Shown piece after piece: positions 8,623-17,553 of a stretch of DNA of 64,000 nt (the stretch's first letter is position 1; each line of letters opens with the position of its first letter). The notes under the pieces were generated by a model. It did not search any database. It saw only the letters and a program-made list of their open reading frames with translations, and was not told where the DNA came from. The translations under genes and the position numbers were made by a program. Source of the DNA: SHVO01 sp964576515 (GTDB taxonomy: Bacteria > Pseudomonadota > Alphaproteobacteria > Rhodospirillales > Rhodospirillaceae); the NCBI GenBank assembly GCA_964576515.1, contig CAZNUW010000012.1, forward strand, positions 73,939-137,938. The letters are read 5' to 3'.

Positions 8623-9612
8623 ATGTCGCTGCAGCTTGATGCAACGTTCGACAACGTCCTGGAACGCAACCTCGCCCTGGAGGCCGTGCGCGTGACCGAA
8701 GCGGCCGCATTGTCGGCGTCCCGCCTTGTGGGGCGCGGCGACGAGAAGCAGGCCGATCAGGCGGCTGTGGACGCTATGCGCCGCGCGCTGAACAGCCTCA
8801 ATATCGAAGGCACCGTCGTGATCGGCGAGGGCGAGCGCGACGAGGCGCCCATGCTCTACATCGGCGAGAAGGTCGGAACCGGCAAGGGCCCGAAGGTCGA
8901 TATCGCCTTGGATCCACTGGAAGGCACCACCATCACCGCGAAGGGCGGGGCCAATGCGCTGGCTGTTATTGCGATGGCCGAGTCCGGCAACTTCCTCAAT
9001 GCGCCGGACGTCTATATGGACAAGATCGCCGTCGGCGGCGGTCTGCCGGAAGGCGTCGTCGATATCGATAATCCGCCCGAAGTGAATTTAAAGAACCTTG
9101 CCAAGGCGAAGAATGCCGACGTGGAAGATCTGCTGGTGTGCATTCTCGACCGCCCGCGCCACGCCGAACTTATCGCCAAGGTCCGCGCGGCGGGCGCGCG
9201 CATCATGCTGATCACCGACGGCGACGTGTCGGGCGTCATCGCGACCGCGCAACCGGATTCCGGTGTCGACATGTATGTCGGCTCGGGCGGCGCGCCGGAA
9301 GGCGTGCTGGCGGCCGCGGCGCTGCGCTGCATCGGCGGCCAGATGCAAGGCAAGCTTCTGTTCCGCAACGACGATGAAGTCGCCCGCGCCCGCAAGTGGG
9401 GCATCAGCGATCTCAATCGCAAGTACGGCATGCTCGACCTCGCCAAGGGCAATGTGATGTTCGCCGCCACCGGCGTCACCACCGGCGCGATGCTGAAGGG
9501 CGTGCGCCGTTTCCATGGCGGCGCGATCACCCATTCGCTGGTGATGCGCTCGAAGACCCGCACGGTGCGCTATGTGGAAGCGCATCACAGCTTCGAGGGC
9601 GACCACACCTAA
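8623..9612 (+). CDS. glpX: Class II fructose-1,6-bisphosphatase (GlpX type)
   Basis: The 329-residue product carries the GlpX signatures IGEGERDEAP and LDPLEGTT, which bind metal and phosphate. A C-terminal Arg- and His-rich stretch ends THSLVMRSKTRTVRYVEAHH. It dephosphorylates fructose-1,6-bisphosphate in gluconeogenesis; in some alphaproteobacteria the enzyme also accepts sedoheptulose-1,7-bisphosphate. CGGAGAG upstream of the ATG is a good ribosome site. It follows hom and is followed almost immediately by recJ. The hom-glpX-recJ order recurs in alphaproteobacteria as far as I recall. Confidence 0.95.
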   Translation: MSLQLDATFDNVLERNLALEAVRVTEAAALSASRLVGRGDEKQADQAAVDAMRRALNSLNIEGTVVIGEGERDEAPMLYIGEKVGTGKGPKVDIALDPLEGTTITAKGGANALAVIAMAESGNFLNAPDVYMDKIAVGGGLPEGVVDIDNPPEVNLKNLAKAKNADVEDLLVCILDRPRHAELIAKVRAAGARIMLITDGDVSGVIATAQPDSGVDMYVGSGGAPEGVLAAAALRCIGGQMQGKLLFRNDDEVARARKWGISDLNRKYGMLDLAKGNVMFAATGVTTGAMLKGVRRFHGGAITHSLVMRSKTRTVRYVEAHHSFEGDHT

Positions 9613-9613
9613 C

Positions 9614-11398
9614 GTGAACACGGGCGCCACATCGTTTCTGGGCGTTGCGAAATCCTTTCAAGGTCGCCGCTGGGACTTGCGGCGGGTTGACGAAGGGCTG
9701 GTGAGCGAGCTTGTGCGCCAGGCCGGCGTGACGGACGCGGTGGCGCGCGTTCTTGCGGCGCGCGGCGTCGCGACACAGGACTGCGCCGATTTTTTGCGCC
9801 CGACGCTCAAAGCGCTCATGCCCGACCCCAGCCTATTCGCCGATATGGACGGTGCGGCGACGCGCATCATGCGCGCGCTTGAAAAAGGCGAACGGATTGC
9901 TGTTTTTGGCGACTATGACGTCGACGGCGCCACGTCGTCGGCGCTGCTGGCGCGGTTTTTCCGCGCGATCGGAACCGACATCACCGTTTATATCCCGGAC
10001 CGTGCGGCGGAAGGCTACGGCCCCAACACGCCTGCGCTGTTGAAACTGCGCGCGCAGGGCGTCGACCTCGCAATCACGGTCGATTGCGGCATCGTGGCGT
10101 TCGAGCCCCTTGCCGCAGCGAAGGACGCCGGTCTCGATATTATCGTGGTCGATCACCACAAGGCCGAGCCGGCGTTACCGGCGGCCAGCGCCGTCGTGAA
10201 CCCGAACCGCCTGGACTGTACGAGCCGGCAAGGCCATCTCGCGGCGGTAGGGGTTGCCTTCCTGCTGGTGGTTGCGGTCAACCGGGCTTTGCGCGACGCG
10301 GGCTGGTATGCCGCGAACGGCCGGGCGGAACCCGACCTGCGCCAATGGCTCGATCTGGTGGCGCTGGGCACCGTCTGCGATGTTGTTCCACTCACAGGGC
10401 TGAACCGCGCTTTCGTCACGCAAGGTCTGAACGTGCTGGGGAAGGGCGCCAACGCGGGCCTTAACGCGCTTGCGCGCGTCGCGCGCATCGACAGCGCCCC
10501 CAGCGCCTTCCATCTCGGGTATTTGCTGGGTCCGCGCGTCAATGCGGGCGGGCGTGTCGGCCAGGCGGACCTCGGCACGCGGCTGCTGGCCACCGACGAC
10601 CCGGACGAGGCCTCCGCGCTGGCGCTGCGCCTGGACGAGTTCAATGCCGCGCGCAAGGAGATCGAAGCCGCCGTTCTGCGCGAGGCCATCGAACAGGTGG
10701 AAAGCCGCGCCGACAACGCGCCGCTTGTTTTCGCCGCCGGCGAAAAATGGCACCCGGGCGTGATTGGGATCGTCGCGGGCCGCCTGCGCGAACGTTACGA
10801 CCGGCCCACCTGCGTTGTGGCCATGGACGGCGGCCTGGCGAAGGGCTCGGGCCGCTCGATCCCGGGGATCGACCTTGGCCGCGCGGTCCTTGCGGCGCGC
10901 GAAGCGGGATACCTCATGAATGGCGGCGGCCACGCGATGGCGGCGGGGTTCACGCTCGCGGCTGATAAAATCGACGCCTTCGCGGGATATCTGCAGGAGC
11001 AGATCGGCGCGCAGCTCCGGGGCGGCGACATCATGCCGACCTTGAACCTCGACGGCGCCGTCAGCGTATCCGCCGTGACGCCGTCCTTCATCGAGGAGTT
11101 GTCCTGTGTCGGGCCCTTCGGCGCGGGCAACGACGAGCCGCGTTTCGCCGTCGTCGACGCGCGGGTGGTGAAGGCCGACATCGTCGGCTCGGGCCATGTG
11201 CGGTGTATTTTGTCCAGCGCCGGCGGCGGACGTTTGAAGGCCATCGCCTTCAATTGCGTCGATGACGACCTGGGCCATGGTTTGCTGCGGGCCGCCGGAT
11301 CGCGCCTGCATTTGGCGGGCACCATCCGCGCCGACACCTGGCAGGGCCGCACGGAGGCGCAACTGGTGATCGACGATGCCGCGCCGTGCAGCGCATAG
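9614..11398 (+). CDS. recJ: Single-stranded-DNA-specific exonuclease RecJ
   Basis: The product is a DHH-superfamily 5'-3' exonuclease of about 594 residues used in recombination and repair. It shows GDYDVDG (99-105), VDCG (156-159), DHH (180-182) and the C-terminal DHHA1 motif GGGHAMAAGFT near 440. I choose GTG at 9614, two bases after the glpX stop, because an in-frame ATG at 9572 would lie inside glpX. The GTG start and tight spacing suggest coupling to glpX. Length fits the RecJ family. Confidence 0.93.
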   Translation: MNTGATSFLGVAKSFQGRRWDLRRVDEGLVSELVRQAGVTDAVARVLAARGVATQDCADFLRPTLKALMPDPSLFADMDGAATRIMRALEKGERIAVFGDYDVDGATSSALLARFFRAIGTDITVYIPDRAAEGYGPNTPALLKLRAQGVDLAITVDCGIVAFEPLAAAKDAGLDIIVVDHHKAEPALPAASAVVNPNRLDCTSRQGHLAAVGVAFLLVVAVNRALRDAGWYAANGRAEPDLRQWLDLVALGTVCDVVPLTGLNRAFVTQGLNVLGKGANAGLNALARVARIDSAPSAFHLGYLLGPRVNAGGRVGQADLGTRLLATDDPDEASALALRLDEFNAARKEIEAAVLREAIEQVESRADNAPLVFAAGEKWHPGVIGIVAGRLRERYDRPTCVVAMDGGLAKGSGRSIPGIDLGRAVLAAREAGYLMNGGGHAMAAGFTLAADKIDAFAGYLQEQIGAQLRGGDIMPTLNLDGAVSVSAVTPSFIEELSCVGPFGAGNDEPRFAVVDARVVKADIVGSGHVRCILSSAGGGRLKAIAFNCVDDDLGHGLLRAAGSRLHLAGTIRADTWQGRTEAQLVIDDAAPCSA

Positions 11399-11523
11399 GT
11401 CGCTTTCGGCACTGAATTTGGGGTCCGCGGCATGCGGCCCCGGTAATTGACGGGGTCGCATGCGGCGTGCCACGGTGACCCATCAAAATGGCCGGCAGGA
11501 CCGGCGAAAACAGGGGGAGAGAC

Positions 11524-12156
11524 ATGCGTTTTCTGAAGACTTTGGCGGTTGCCGTTGCGGGGCTTGCGATGCTGGCGGCGCCGGTTGCGGCCGCCGACGT
11601 GGAATTCACCGGTTCGAAATTCTCGTGCCTGGAATATACAAACGGCCTCGGTGAAAACGCGTCGGGTAAATTGCAGTCGGTCATCGCGCGCGTGTGGATG
11701 CACGGGTATCTGTCCGGCTACTACAAGGCCTCGCAAAAACTGAACCTGGTCGACGACGCTGCGACGGGCGATGCGTTCGACAACACCTTGCTGCAAACCT
11801 GCCGCGAGTGGGCCGCGCAAGATATCCTGGGCGTATCGCTTCAGGTGCTCGCGAAGGCTGACAGGCAGATGCCGGCCAAGGCGGGGGCGGATTTCTCGCC
11901 CGTCGGCTACACCTGCGAACAGCACCTGAAAGCCAAAAGCGGCGCGGCCGCCGACGCCAACCGCGCGGACATCGCCGAACTGTGGGCCTTCGCGTTCATC
12001 CAGGGTTTCAAGAACCTCGGTCAGCCGGAACTTGAAGTGCCGGTGGACAGCAAGCCGCAACTGGTCGGCGCCATCAACAACGTGTGCAACAAGAACGCAG
12101 GCCTCCAGTACATGGATATCGCCGCGCTGGTATCGGAAAAGGTGAAGCTGCAATAG
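11524..12156 (+). CDS. Secreted protein with two HdeA-like halves
   Basis: The 210-residue product has a signal peptide (residues 1 to about 22, VAAAD). The mature part contains two similar halves. Each has an early cysteine (SCLEYTNG, YTCEQHLK), a central aromatic/glycine segment (VWMHGYLSGYY, LWAFAFIQGF) and a later cysteine (LLQTCREW, INNVCNKN). This spacing resembles the small periplasmic acid chaperones HdeA/HdeB, duplicated. I infer a periplasmic helical protein with one disulfide per half. GGGGGAGA before the ATG at 11524 is a good ribosome site. An upstream in-frame ATG at 11488 would bury the signal peptide. A strong terminator follows. Function is not established. Confidence 0.7.
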   Translation: MRFLKTLAVAVAGLAMLAAPVAAADVEFTGSKFSCLEYTNGLGENASGKLQSVIARVWMHGYLSGYYKASQKLNLVDDAATGDAFDNTLLQTCREWAAQDILGVSLQVLAKADRQMPAKAGADFSPVGYTCEQHLKAKSGAAADANRADIAELWAFAFIQGFKNLGQPELEVPVDSKPQLVGAINNVCNKNAGLQYMDIAALVSEKVKLQ

Positions 12157-12180
12157 ACGGCGTCACCGGCGCGAAACGGA

Positions 12181-12209
12181 AAAGGGCCCCGAGGACGGGG
12201 CCCTTTTTT
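12181..12209. terminator. Strong bidirectional rho-independent terminator
   Basis: AAAGGGCCCC pairs perfectly with GGGGCCCTTT around a six-base loop GAGGAC, followed by a T-run on the + strand and preceded by A residues that give a T-run on the - strand. It sits between the convergent HdeA-like and acetyltransferase genes and overlaps the last codon of the latter. Confidence 0.92.
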
Positions 12210-12792
12210 ATTTCGGCTTCTTTTTTGAACGTTTGCCCGGCACCTTGGGCGGTAGCGTCAAATCGCCTTCGCCGAGGATGCGCTGCATCAGCACCGCATC
12301 GACCCAGCGGCCGAATTTGAAGCAGGCGGAACTGAGTGCGCCCACCACGAAGAAGCCGTGGCGGCTGTGCAGCGCGAGCGAGGCGGCGTTGGTGCTGTCG
12401 CCGATCACGGCGATCATCTGGCGGAAACCCATGGCGGTGCAGCGCTCAATCAGCTCGACCATCAGGGCGTTTCCGACGTTGCGGCCCAGGGCCTCCTTGG
12501 CGACATAGACCGAATCCTCGACGGTGTAGCGGTAGCCGGAGCGTTCCCGGAACGGGCCGGCGTAGGCGTAACCGATGATCTGCTTGCCCTTGGTGGCGAC
12601 CAGGTAGGGCAGGCCGCGGGCCTGGATTTTCTGGAAACGGGCCGTCATCTCCGCGACCGTGGGCGCATCCTCCTCGAAGGAGGCGGTCGTATTGCTCACG
12701 TAGTAGGCGTAGATTTCCTGAATGGCCGGGATATCAGCCTCGGTGGCCATCCGGACGCGGACCTTAAAGGATCGGGCAGTTGAGGGGGTCAT
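12208..12792 (-). CDS. GNAT N-acetyltransferase, phosphinothricin acetyltransferase (Pat) type
   Basis: This 194-residue acetyl-CoA-dependent transferase has the family layout RMATEADIPAIQEIYAYYV at the N-terminus, ASFEEDAPTVAEM, the YAYAGPFRERSGYRYTVEDSVYV strand pair, and the acetyl-CoA loop around EALGRNVGNALM. The C-terminal GFFVVGALSSACFKFGRW matches Pat/Bar-like enzymes. Relatives acetylate phosphinothricin, methionine sulfoximine or similar amines; the natural substrate is unknown. The C-terminus is a lysine tail. It is the last protein gene before the tRNA and converges on the HdeA-like gene across a shared terminator. Confidence 0.85.
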   Translation of the reverse strand: MTPSTARSFKVRVRMATEADIPAIQEIYAYYVSNTTASFEEDAPTVAEMTARFQKIQARGLPYLVATKGKQIIGYAYAGPFRERSGYRYTVEDSVYVAKEALGRNVGNALMVELIERCTAMGFRQMIAVIGDSTNAASLALHSRHGFFVVGALSSACFKFGRWVDAVLMQRILGEGDLTLPPKVPGKRSKKKPK

Positions 12793-12960
12793 GCCGGTAC
12801 CACCGCACGTGGGGAAAGGCGTTTGGGCTCTCTATCGTGGCCGTGCCCCGGAAGCAACGGAAAAGACCGGATTTTTTCGTGTCCCGCCGATGCGAACCAG
12901 GGCTTGATTTCTTCCCGCCCAGCCGGTAAACCCTCGCTCCTTCGGCGGCCTCGCCACAGC

Positions 12961-13036
12961 GTCCCCATCGTCTAGAGGCCTAGGACATCGCCCTTTCACG
13001 GCGGTAACCGGGGTTCGAATCCCCGTGGGGACGCCA
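12961..13036 (+). tRNA. tRNA-Glu (anticodon TTC)
   Basis: A full 76-base cloverleaf is visible. The acceptor stem pairs GTCCCC with GGGGAC. The anticodon loop CTTTCAC at 12993-12999 carries TTC at 12995-12997. The T arm contains GGTTCGAATCC, and CCA is encoded at the 3' end. Base composition and gene content change immediately after it, so its 3' end is the natural candidate attachment site of the element that follows. I did not find a second copy of the 3' end in this window. Confidence 0.97.
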
Positions 13037-13081
13037 TTGTTTTCAATAGGTTACGAGGGGCATGCGGGCTAAGACAAGCCG

Positions 13082-13103
13082 CGTGTCCAATACGTGTCCA
13101 ATA
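13082..13103 (+). repeat. Tandem 11-base direct repeat next to tRNA-Glu
   Basis: CGTGTCCAATA occurs twice back to back, about 45 bases after the tRNA. It lies in the 218-base gap before the first island gene, where I see no other feature. It could be a recombinase or directionality-factor site, or a remnant of an integrase gene end. Confidence 0.55.
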
Positions 13104-13254
13104 TCCATATTCGGATTTCTTCGGACGTTGTCGACCAGGTTTGGCGACGGTTTGATTTGAGCTCACTTCGCGGGAATATTTGGTTGCTCGGGGGTGGTGA
13201 CCTCAGGAAGGCACATCCGAGCGACCGGGGCCATATTCACGAATAAGCAGTTCA

Positions 13255-14958
13255 ATGCCGTTGGCAGCCATTCCATCCGAGGGAGACATCGTTCGCACGT
13301 TCCACGCCGGGCAGCTTGCAAGTGAACTCGCGCGGTTTCACGAGGGCGACAATGGGGATGCGCTTTTCACCGCGCGCTGCGTGGCCTTGCATAATAGGGG
13401 CGACATCGACCTGGTTGCCGTACCATCGCAGGCGGCCTTCGGTGGCGTGGGTGGACCAGCTTTCTTTACAGCTCAGCATCTCTACTGTCAGGCTATTCCG
13501 CAGCTAAAAACAACTGCCGTCCCACTTATGGAATGCTGCCGCATCCTGGTTGAGAAGGGCGGCGCAGACCTTGCCTCCAATGAACCGAACCGGGCCTTTC
13601 ACTTATGGTGCCAAAGTAACCCCGACGAAGGTGCCGCGGTCATCGCCCGCGCCAGGGCCGGTGATCCTTTGGCAAAGCAATTTGTCACGTTCGCGTTGAG
13701 AGCGGCCAACGATGCGGCCGCGGCTGTCGACTTTATAATGGCTTATCCGGATGAGCGCCGGCTGTTTGGCATGGCCGCCCTAGGCGGCATGACATTCACC
13801 GACGCCGAAACCATACAAAGGTCTTTCGAGACTCTAGAGCCCTATGTCGCGGATTCTGCCGACGACCGGGTGCGCGGCAACGCATTGATAAGTGGATTTG
13901 AGGTTCTAAAACGCGGGCCCAAGCCGGAGGCGATCTCACGTCTGATTGGACTCGCTTCCAAGGACCCCGGTCCCGAGACGCTTCACGGTCTGGCTCGTAT
14001 CCTGTGGTCTCATCGCGCAATGCTAAGCCGCGACGATGTTGAACTCATCTTAAGCGCACTACAGGCAGTGAATCCCGCCAATAGTGGCACGATTGGGGAG
14101 ATCGACGTTGCCCTGCGGCATTTGCTGGGAACCGACAAGGAACTTTTGGCGCTCGATTTCCTCACAACCAAACTTCGTGACGAGAAATTGGCGATTGAGA
14201 ATTTCAGTTCCGTGCGCCACGAACTGGCGAGCGGTGACCGGCAGCGGCTTTATGAGGTGGTCGTTCGCTGGTTTCTCTCGGGAAGTCTTACCCTATGCAA
14301 GAATGTGCCGAAGTTGATCGGCCCGGAGGAAGATGGAGTCTTTGACAGTACGGTAAAGCCGCTCAGGCTTACGGTTGGTCAGCAAATTTTTCTCTGTCGC
14401 AAGGCAATCGGATTTCTGTTCGTCAAACCAACTGTCTGTTGCTCCATCCTTGTTTCAGTTTTGCGTGGTGGGGATGCAGACGCCGTGAAGGCTGCAACCG
14501 ATTATCTCTTTGATCCGATCCTGATTAACTACGGCGGAAGCGCTAAGGATTATCTAAAAGGCGTACCACCCACGGATTTGGCCTACGAGCCCGTTCAAGC
14601 CGCACTCGCTCGCGACAAGTCGTTTTATGCCGATTTGGACTCCGTAGGCACTATCAAGGAACTCCATCCGTCCGAATACAAACGGAACGTCGAGCGGCAA
14701 CGCATTCACGATCAGATGCGGGACGCTCAGAAACTCGCCGAGAGCAAGTCCGTTTTTTTGAATCTGGTCCACCGATCAACGATTTTGTATGGCAAGCGCT
14801 CCTTGACCTATGTCACTGATCCCGATGGCAATCAACGTGCGGTGAAGATGGATCTCAAGCCGTTCAGCACGTTCATGGAGATCCCGCGCCACGAAATATA
14901 CGACCCGGTTGGTCTGGATTACATGCTTCGTATATTTCGCGTCGAGAAGTTCAAATGA
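13255..14958 (+). CDS. Unrecognised large helical protein, first gene of a defence-like cassette
   Basis: I do not recognise this 567-residue protein. It has no signal peptide, clear membrane segment or NTPase motif. The N-terminal 100 residues are mixed (ALHNRGDIDLVAVPSQAAFGG). The centre (about 120-430) is a run of amphipathic helices that could be a HEAT- or TPR-like solenoid. The C-terminal 80 residues look like a compact mixed domain (YVTDPDGNQRAVKMDLKPFS). Base composition is visibly less GC-rich than the core genes. Its stop overlaps the next start (ATGA), so the two are co-translated. Being next to a nuclease-like protein and beside a tRNA suggests a defence or element-maintenance role, which is an inference from context only. 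Confidence 0.65.
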   Translation: MPLAAIPSEGDIVRTFHAGQLASELARFHEGDNGDALFTARCVALHNRGDIDLVAVPSQAAFGGVGGPAFFTAQHLYCQAIPQLKTTAVPLMECCRILVEKGGADLASNEPNRAFHLWCQSNPDEGAAVIARARAGDPLAKQFVTFALRAANDAAAAVDFIMAYPDERRLFGMAALGGMTFTDAETIQRSFETLEPYVADSADDRVRGNALISGFEVLKRGPKPEAISRLIGLASKDPGPETLHGLARILWSHRAMLSRDDVELILSALQAVNPANSGTIGEIDVALRHLLGTDKELLALDFLTTKLRDEKLAIENFSSVRHELASGDRQRLYEVVVRWFLSGSLTLCKNVPKLIGPEEDGVFDSTVKPLRLTVGQQIFLCRKAIGFLFVKPTVCCSILVSVLRGGDADAVKAATDYLFDPILINYGGSAKDYLKGVPPTDLAYEPVQAALARDKSFYADLDSVGTIKELHPSEYKRNVERQRIHDQMRDAQKLAESKSVFLNLVHRSTILYGKRSLTYVTDPDGNQRAVKMDLKPFSTFMEIPRHEIYDPVGLDYMLRIFRVEKFK

Positions 14959-16643
14959 AGCTGCTCTTCCGGAACTATCTCGCTTCATTAAAGGAACGCG
15001 AGGAGCTCGATGCGATCCTGCCGGATCTTTTGAGCGAACTCGGATTCACGGTTTACTCCCGGCCGCAGCGCGGAACCACACAGGCGGGTGTGGATATTGC
15101 TGCCGTTGGAAAAGACGACGACGGAGAGCGCAAGGTCTTTCTGTTCTCCGTGAAACAAGGCGACCTGACCCGCCCATCCTGGGATGGAACGCCTCAAGCG
15201 CTTCGCTCGTCGCTCAACGAAATTCTGGACGCATATATTCCAAACAAAATACCGAAGCGCTATCAGAAGCTGAAGATCGTTATCTGCCTGGTGTTCGGCG
15301 GCGATATGCAGGAACAGGTGCGCGGCACCGTGACCGGCTACATGAAGCGACATTCGACGAAGAAAATCTCATTTGACGAGTGGAATGGCGACAAACTTGC
15401 AGGTCTTCTTCTCCAGGGCGTGTTGCGCGAAGAAATCATGCCCAAGTCACTGAGGTCGCACTTTCAAAAGGCCGTGGCTCTCGTCGATGAGCCCGACATT
15501 GCATATCAACATTTCAGCAGACTGATTTCCGAACTATGCAAAAAGGCAAATGGTGACAAAGAGCGCATCAGGGCTGCGCGTCAAATTTACATAGCGCTAT
15601 GGGTGTTATTCGTCTGGGCGCGTGACGTATCCAACGTCGAAGCGCCGTATCGTTGCAGCGAATTGGTACTTCTGAACATTTGGGAGTTCTTGCGTCGATA
15701 TGTCGGAAAAAAACAGAAGGGCACAAATAAGGCGCTCACCCTTGTGCTGCACTATACAATCCAGCTGCATCTCGCAATTGCGTCTGAGTTATTAGAACGA
15801 AAAATTCTGCCCCACGTCGCTAAGCGCGATGCTCTCTCCATGGCGGTTCAGACTCGTTCTCCGGTCGATGTGAATCTCAAACTATTTGATCTGCTGGGAC
15901 GTATCGCGCTGACCGGTCTATGGGTCCGCTGGCTTACCGAGCGCGGATCAGACCCGACATGGAAGGCCAAGGTTCAGTCGCAAATTGCACGATGGGCCGA
16001 GATGGGGTGTCAACTTATCGACAGCAACCAGGCGCTTTTTCTTCCGCTCCAGGATCAACAAGCAATCGACATTTCGTTGTTTCTGTTGCTGATGAATCTC
16101 GTGAATGGTAACCAAAATGATGAGCAGGCGTGGCTTCAAGGAATAACCAACTACCTCGTGTTGACCACTCAGGGGCATGGTCAATATCCGTGTGTGTTTA
16201 CTGAATATAGAGACTTAATCGCACATCCGCGGGAGCGAACTGAGGAATATCGTAAGGAGGCGACTTCGGCCTCAATCCTGATACCTTTGCTCACCGCGTA
16301 CTTAGCCGCATATAAGAATCACGATGCGATAGACAAGCTCGTAGCGCTTAAAGCCAGTGAACTACAGCATTGCACGCTTCAGCTATGGATGCCGGATGAA
16401 TCGACGGAGGATGGGCTATATCTCGGAGCACGCGACCATGGCGTGGCCCTTTGTGATTTGCCGCTTACCGCCACTGGCCGCGATCTGCTGAAGACCGTGA
16501 AAGAGGCGTGCGAACAATCGAAAGATTTCGCTGCTTTGTCGGCGATTGCTACCGGCTATTGGCCTATCGTTCTCACGGCGTGTCGCCACCACAGGATGCC
16601 CATTCCGCCGCAGTTTTGGATCAATATTGTTGCCGAGCCATGA
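14955..16643 (+). CDS. Unknown protein with PD-(D/E)xK nuclease-like N-terminus
   Basis: This is a 562-residue protein whose N-terminal 120 residues look like a restriction-endonuclease fold. A predicted helix (LLSELGFTVYSRPQRG) leads to GVDIAAVG with D47, then a strand FLFSVKQG with S65-V66-K67, the D...(E/S)xK layout of PD-(D/E)xK nucleases. A helix and the strand KIVICLVFGG follow. The remaining ~400 residues are mostly helical and unrecognised (WVLFVWARDV, LVLHYTIQLHLAI). The gene overlaps the preceding one by four bases. I infer a two-protein system in which this is the DNA- or RNA-cleaving partner. The catalytic assignment rests on motif spacing alone. Confidence 0.6.
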   Translation: MKLLFRNYLASLKEREELDAILPDLLSELGFTVYSRPQRGTTQAGVDIAAVGKDDDGERKVFLFSVKQGDLTRPSWDGTPQALRSSLNEILDAYIPNKIPKRYQKLKIVICLVFGGDMQEQVRGTVTGYMKRHSTKKISFDEWNGDKLAGLLLQGVLREEIMPKSLRSHFQKAVALVDEPDIAYQHFSRLISELCKKANGDKERIRAARQIYIALWVLFVWARDVSNVEAPYRCSELVLLNIWEFLRRYVGKKQKGTNKALTLVLHYTIQLHLAIASELLERKILPHVAKRDALSMAVQTRSPVDVNLKLFDLLGRIALTGLWVRWLTERGSDPTWKAKVQSQIARWAEMGCQLIDSNQALFLPLQDQQAIDISLFLLLMNLVNGNQNDEQAWLQGITNYLVLTTQGHGQYPCVFTEYRDLIAHPRERTEEYRKEATSASILIPLLTAYLAAYKNHDAIDKLVALKASELQHCTLQLWMPDESTEDGLYLGARDHGVALCDLPLTATGRDLLKTVKEACEQSKDFAALSAIATGYWPIVLTACRHHRMPIPPQFWINIVAEP

Positions 16644-16697
16644 GTATGGGGATGGAAGGGATATCGAGGCGCCTGAAACGATCCGAGGAGGCGTAAG

Positions 16698-17514
16698 GTG
16701 GCACGGCGGGAACGAAGTCTTGCAGAAACTCTTGCCGCCGCGCCGTGGTGGGTCAGCATCGCCGTTGCCCTCATGGTGTATGGCGCGTGCAAGCTGGCGC
16801 CATCTTTCATCCGTGCCGAAAGCCCCGCGCTGGCCGGGCTCAATGTGCTGGTTCGCCTGTTGGCACAGCACGCGCATTTTGTCGCCCTACCATTCCTCCT
16901 GCTCTCGCTTGTGGCAGCCATCAACGCGTCTCGGCGTCGCCGACTCCTGGACGCGCAGTCCGATCTTGAGGGCGTGCGCAATTTATCCTGGCAGAATTTC
17001 GAGCGCCTCGTGGGAGAAGCCTACCGCCGCCAAGGCTACGCCGTCGTTGAAAACGGCGGCGGCGGCGCTGACGGCGGTATTGATCTCCGTTTGCGGCGCG
17101 ATGGCGCCACGACATTGGTGCAATGTAAGCGATGGAAAACCCGGAAAGTCGGCGTTTCCGCCATACGGGAGCTCTATGGCCTCATGGCGTCCGAAAAGGC
17201 GGAGGGTGCGATCTTTGTCTCCAGCGGGTCCTACACGGCCGATGCCCGGCAATTTGCGGCGGAAACCAGAGTTGAACTGGTCGACGGTCCTGCGCTGCTG
17301 TCGCTCATCGCCGCCGTGCGCAAAACACCCTTGGACACCGCGCCGCCCGTTGCGGCGGCACCGCAACCGTCTCCCACCGCCGCAGCCCCGACCTGTCCCG
17401 ACTGCGGCAAAATGATGGTTGCCCGCGCGGCAAAGCGCGGCCCGAAGGTAGGCGAAAAAAATCTGGGGATGTTCATCCTTTCCGGCGTGCCGCGGCATCG
17501 TCGCCATGCGTTGA
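16698..17514 (+). pseudogene. Membrane-anchored Mrr-type restriction endonuclease with frameshifted zinc ribbon
   Basis: It starts at GTG 16698 with AGGAGG upstream. Two transmembrane segments (about 16-36 and 61-76) precede an Mrr_cat domain: NFERLVGEAYRRQGY, GGIDL (D129) and VQCKRWK (Q142, K144). A C-terminal topoisomerase-type zinc ribbon begins with CPDC (C233, C236). At the run of seven A residues (17455-17461) the frame is lost. Reading with one A fewer continues as WGCSSFPACRGIVAMR and a stop at 17512-17514, supplying the second cysteine pair. Without correction the ORF runs to 17786, deep into the convergent helicase gene. It may be a sequencing error, a real mutation or slippage. The catalytic domain is intact either way. 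Confidence 0.75.
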
Positions 17515-17553
17515 CACTTCGGGCGCGCTGCCGCACCAAGCCACCACAGTCCC

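Noticed and set aside
7230..8669. - strand open frame of about 480 codons
   Set aside because: Antisense to homoserine dehydrogenase, whose fold and motifs are unmistakable.
13037..13254. Integrase gene remnant on the - strand next to tRNA-Glu
   Set aside because: Short - strand frames ending near 13060 can be read, but none shows the Arg-His-Arg-Tyr motifs of a tyrosine recombinase.
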